Shown: positions 39,401-45,400 of the stretch, one piece after another
Numbering within the stretch: position 1 is the first letter of the stretch
Layout of the letters: every line of letters starts with the position of its first letter
Source: Clytia hemisphaerica
Lineage: Eukaryota; Cnidaria; Hydrozoa; Leptothecata; Clytiidae
Direction: 5' to 3'
NCBI GenBank assembly: GCA_902728285.1
Contig: CACVBU010000693.1
Location: 518,779 to 582,778, forward strand
DNA length: 64,000 bases
The notes under the pieces: generated by a model
Databases searched by the model: none
The model's input: the letters and a program-made list of their open reading frames with translations, nothing else
Told to the model about the DNA's origin: nothing
Position numbers and translations under genes: made by a program

Positions 39401-42400
39401 CATAACAGATGTAGTGTGTTTTAAGAAAAACAATGTAACAAACCGTAACAAACCTTCTTCTCTTTAGGAAGATGTTCTTTTAAAAAAAAATTGTTTTTAC
39501 ATTTCTCTATCATGTGAACAGTTCAGTTGTTCACGTGTTAGGAAAAAAACATCTCTGTATATAAGATTTAAATATTATGAATTATTTCTTATTGGCCCAG
39601 CTAGCTTTAGCGTACTGGGCCTTTCATTAGCATTCTGCCCGGTGTCAGTGTGTAACAATTTACTAGGCGATACGCGTTTTCATATATGGCGTTTTCAAGC
39701 ACAGGCTAATTCAGATTGTGAAGGATTTGATTGGCTGTTAGAACATGATTGACAGAATAAAAAACAATTGAAATCGTCTTTATTGGTTAAAAACATAAAA
39801 GGAGAAAATACAATTAACTATTAAAACTATAAGAACATAACAGATGTAGTGTGTTTTAAGAAAAACAATGTAACAAACCGTAACAAACCTTCTTCTCTTT
39901 AGGAAGATGTTCTTTTAAAAAAAAGTTGTTTTTACATTTCTCTATCATGTGAACAGTTCAGTTGTTCACGTGTTAGGAAAAAAACATCTCTGTATATAAG
40001 ATTTAAATATTATGAATTATTTCTTATTGTTGTAAATAAGAGATAGCCGAATGGTCTAAGGCGTCTATGGCTTGTATTAGCGACTCCAGGTTCAAATCCC
40101 CTCTGCTACTCAAGTCTTGTTCAGTTCATACTTTTATTCGCTGGGCCTTCATGCCCTCTGGGCTTCTTGTTGTTGTAAATAAGAGATAGCCGAATGGTCT
40201 AAGGCGTCTATGGCTTGTATAAGCGACTCCAGGTTCAAATCCCCTCTTCTACACAAGTCTTGTTCAGTTCATACTTTTATTCGCTGGGCCTTCATGCCCT
40301 CTGGGCTTCTTGTTTATCATAAAGAGGGTTTGAAAAAGAGACAAAGCATTTTTTAAATCACTCACCACCGGTTTTTTTCTTTTAAATGAAACCATCAAAA
40401 ACAGCAAAGTCCATCATCAAAACTTTGAGACATTATATTTCACATCCTGCTACATACAGAATCACTAAAAACTTGTGTAGAACACCAAAAAATACACTAA
40501 ACAAAGCGAGAAAGAGTAGCTCAGTCGGTAAAGCATTCGCTTTACAATCCAAGGGTTTTGGGTTCGATCCTCGGTCACCACCAACTCATCGATCATGGGT
40601 AATCTGATCTAGGCGATAAGTTACTGGGATCTGAGAGTAGGTGTGGCGAACTCCATCTCAGTATACGGCCTCCCAGGTCTGATGAATATGGCGATGAAGA
40701 AATCGTGTAACGGTTTATTAATTTTTGGTTCTAGATCCCTCATACCACGGATATTTGGTTTCAACGAAAAAGGTTTACACCGAGAAAGAGAAGAATGCTG
40801 GGCAATGCAGAAGAATCAACATGAATATCATCAGCTGCTTGAAAGGAAATTGTCTCCAAAAGAAATACTATAAGTGTATCAAATATGCAACAAGATGTAA
40901 AGTGTCTTATGACAGAGAATGCAATGTCTGCAACAGATATTACTATCAGAAATGTTATCGACGTATGCATTATGGAAACTATGTGACCAGATGTATTAAT
41001 GAACCACCGATGCCAAGAGAATGTGCAAGAAAAATTGTTCAACATGTTCCTGAAGACAGAATAACTAAATGTAAGTAAAAATAACAAATCAGAAATTCTT
41101 TACTATCCAGCATTGAAATTCATTTGGTTTTGAGATATGAAACGAATGCAAAAAAGGAGTAAACGTAACAAAGACACCCTAGCAACAATATTGAAAATAA
41201 GAAGAAAAACACTCCCTCAACACACACTACATTTGACATTTTATCCTGATATATCACTAACCCTAACAATAATTAACTTTATTTTAATGACCTTATTCCA
41301 GCACACGACGAAGCAATGAAAGATGAAGACGAATTCAAAAGTAAAGATGAAGTTGACGATGAAGAAGATAAAGACCAAGATCAGAATGGTAACGTTTTTT
41401 TATCACAAAGAGGTTTTGAAAAAGAAACAAAACATTCTTTAAAACCACTCTCACTGATCTTTTCTTTTAATGAAACCATCAAAAACAGCAAAGTCCATCA
41501 TCAAAACTTTGAAACATAGCATTTCATGGAAAAACAAATGGTTCTATATCTTTGATTTCAGATCTTGCTACATACAGAATCATTAAAAAACTTGTGTGGA
41601 AGACCAAAAAACACACTGATAAAGCGAGAGAGAATAGCTCCATTGGTAGAGCATTCGCTTTACAATCCCAGGGTTGTGGATTCGATTCTCTGTCACCGCC
41701 AACTCACTACTTAGATTAGGTGATCTGATCTAGGCGATAAGTTACTGGGACCTGAGAGTAGGTGTGGCGCACCATCTCAGCATTCGGTCACCCAGGTCTG
41801 ATGAATATAATGATGAACAAATTGCGCAATGGTTTTAATTTTTGATTTTAGATCCCTCGTACCACGGATATTTGTTTTCAACGAAAAAGGTTTACACTGA
41901 GAAAGCGAAGAACGCTGGCCAATGCAGAAGAATCAACATGAATATCATCAGCTGCTGGAAAGGAAATTGTCTCCAAAAGAAATACTATAAGTGTATCAAA
42001 TATGCAAGAAGATGTAAAGTGTCTTATGACAGAGAATGCAATGTCTGCAACAGATATTACTATCAGAAATGTTATCGACGCATGCATTATGGGAGCTATG
42101 TGACCAGATGTATTAATGGACCACCGATGCCAAGAGAATGTAGAAGAAAAATTGTTCAACATGTTCCTGAAGACAGAATCACTAAATGTAAGTAAAAATA
42201 ACAAATCAGAAATCCTTTACTATCCAGCATTGAAAGTCATTTGGTTTTAAGCTATGAAAAGAATGCGAAAAAGGAGTAAACGTAACAAAGACACCATGTG
42301 AGCAATATTGAAAATAGGAAAAAAACTCCCTTTAACACACACTACATTTGACATTATATCATGATATTATCACCAACCCTAACAATTATTACCTTTATTT

Positions 42401-45400
42401 TAATGACCTTATTTCAGCACACGACGAAGCAATGAAAGATGAAGACGAATTCAAAAGTGAAGATGAAGTTGACGATGAAGAAGATCAAGATCAGAATGGT
42501 AAAGTTTTTATACCCAAAAAGATTTTGAAATAGAGACAAAACTCACCATTCTTTTCTTTTGCTTGACACCGTCTAAAACAGCAAGTATGAAAATAGTCAA
42601 AACTCAATCATCAAAACTTCAAAATATAATATTTCATGGAAAAATAAATCGTCGTCTATCTTTGATTTCAGATCCGGCTACATACAGAATAACTAAAAAA
42701 CTTGAGTCGAGCACCAAAAAATACACTGAACAAGATCGATTGACCAATATTTGCCGAAAGACTGGCCAAGGAAAGGAAGTGAAATGCTGGGAAAAAAGAA
42801 CCTGCGTCGAAAGAGATTACAAAGGCTGCTTGAAAACCGAAGTTAAAAAGAGATGTGATATTATTTATGACAAAGAGTGTAAAGTGTGCTCTACATTTTA
42901 CTATGAGAGATGCTACCAACTACACAAGTATGGAAAGTACCTCCAATCTGAATGTGAGAAATCACGACAAATGAAATCTTGTGTATGGAAAATAAGTGGA
43001 CAAGTCACCAAAACCGAAACAACTGGAATCACTTATGAAACACACAACCCCCATCACTATTAAGAGACGGAATTCCGGACAGAATCAACATATCAATTTA
43101 ACATTTTTGTGATAATTTAATAACTAATATTTATCGTTTGTAATCTTTAGCATGCTACTTTTTTGTTTTAGTGGGTTAAGTAAAATGCATTTAAAAGTAA
43201 CCACATTGCCCATTTATTTTGCATTACTGACGCATCTCTGTTATAAATACACAGGTTTCGAATTAGATTTTTGCATAGCTTTTACTTTGATCCCATGTTA
43301 TTTGCACGAAGTTACATTGCAACAAGCAATTTTAGCTCATTTTTTTCATTTTGCTATACTGTATGAGTCACTATAACAGCCAAAAACATAAAATGATAAA
43401 GCAATAATAATCCTATTCATTTTATTGAATTTAAGAATAGAAAATTATTTTTTAATGAGTAAAAAGAGGTTTAATTAGAAACCCGTGTATTACTCTATGA
43501 AGAACATAATTCAGTCACGCAGTCAATCATCACAGTCACACAAACAGGCTCTAAGAAGAGTTGACAAAAAAAAAATTTATTCAGATAACCATTGTATTGA
43601 TACGGAACTTCCAAAGTAAACATCAGTTTTGTCATTGTTAAAAATGAAAGCGTAATACATACCTGAGGATTTTGCCGAATCTTGAAAAAATGATTTTTAA
43701 ATCGTCTTCATTTGTGACAGGGTTCAATTTGCAGACAAACAAAACGTTTTCTGGTGGTTTTTCATCCGCATCTTCAATATCACCAATCTGAAGAAGAAAA
43801 TTTATTTCATGGAACATATTATTTTTACAAGTCTTGAAACCATAGAAATTTCATTCATTACATTAGATCACGATGATGTGCATCCAGCGCTTTTAAGTAA
43901 AACTAATAGACCTTTTCATAAATTACATCACAAACATCACTTGCCTCGTCTTGAAAAAATTGCCATGGTGATTAGCTCCCAGCGGATTTTATTACAACTA
44001 CCTTCTATTCAGACATGATCACCATGGAAATTGTTTGATTACAAGGCAAGTGATGTTTGTGACGTAATTTATGAAAAGGTCTATTGTTGTAGGCAGATAG
44101 TCAATTTCACTCTACAAAATAAACCAAAATTCTTTAAGATTTCAATCTATTCTCAAAAAGCCTTACTGTTTCGAGGATTTTAGTTCCAATTTTCAATTCT
44201 TTGTCTTCAAGTTCCTTTTGTTCTTCTTCTTTGGATTTCTTTTCGCTCAAATCTTCATCCGCAGCAATACCTCCACTCTTTGGAAAAGGATGAAAACATT
44301 ACTAATACAATCTCAGTAACCTGATGGGAAATCCTTAAGCTAGTGGGAATAAGATTAAAGGAACTATTTATATCAGAAAAGGATAGGGATTTCAAACATT
44401 TTTATCTTTGTGATTCTCAAAATAGTGCTCTATTTTAAAGTGTAGATTTTAGTATAGTTTTTCAATGGGAATATCATTCAAGGGCATTAAATTTCTCTTT
44501 GCCAAATTTTTCAGAAAGTAGATTAAGGTTTCCCTGGATAAAATATTATGATTATTTATGTCTGTCCCATTTTATACCTCTAACTGTTCTTTGGTTGGTT
44601 CTGGTGATCTGTCAGGAATTACAAGCCCTTTTGGATCATCAAAAGGATCATCCAATATGATTGTATGTGATACTCTGGAAAGAAAAAAAGTCAGTTATAA
44701 GATATTCATGCCTTTTAATTTACTTTTTCATCTGAAATAACTGATAGTATCTAGTAAAAACTGGCAATAAAACATCAAAAACAAACATTTAAGTTAAGAT
44801 AGGACATTCAATAAAGTAGACTATGATAAATTTTTAGTTCTTCTCCGTATAGAAAAACAAGTGATACTTTTATGGACCTACCTGGTTATGTATTTAACAC
44901 ATTTATAATTGATATCTACGTTACGTGACCATTAAACAATCATTCAGAACACAAATAGTGACGATGTATTAAAATTAGTCGTTTGTTTCTTATATAAAAA
45001 CGTTTAGAAACCAAAATTTCATGCTCTTGAAATATTCTTTCATATTTAAGACTTCGTGAGCAAAAAAAACTTCTATCTCATAAAAAAATTGAGTAATTCG
45101 GCTGAGAACATTGATGTATGCTTATTGATAGTGATTCTTATAGATAAAGATGCGTTTTTTGAGCCTAAAAATTCTTTTTTTACAAAAATCTGCTTTAGCC
45201 ATTTTTTAGCCCTTTTTTGGCCCAAATTTGCCCAAAAACATTTTTTTTTTAAATCGACCTCCGTCACACTTGAAGGTTTATTGTTACGCATCTTTGTGCA
45301 AAATATCATAAAGAATGGAAGAGCCAATCTCGAGAAAAGCCTAAGTAATTGATAATGTGCTTATAAAAAAATATTGAACTTGGCCAGTTTTTCTATAAGA

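Larger units (their letters stand above)
19238..43662 (-). other. Giant PPIL4 intron 8 (about 24.4 kb) hosting four opposite-strand genes
   Basis: The donor GTATGT is at 43,662 on the minus strand, after ...FSRFGKIL. The acceptor TTTTCAG lies just before [21 protein letters not shown] at 19,237. The joined peptide matches the continuous RRM of PPIL4, and the phase (2 then 1 nt) closes exactly. Four complete plus-strand genes and many repeats lie within. Every other PPIL4 intron is under about 1.5 kb. Confidence 0.88.

Noticed and set aside
40036-40110. tRNA-Leu/Ser gene pair
   Set aside because: Only the D-arm and B-box are tRNA-like. No anticodon stem or proper variable arm forms, and the units are tandem SINE-like repeats.
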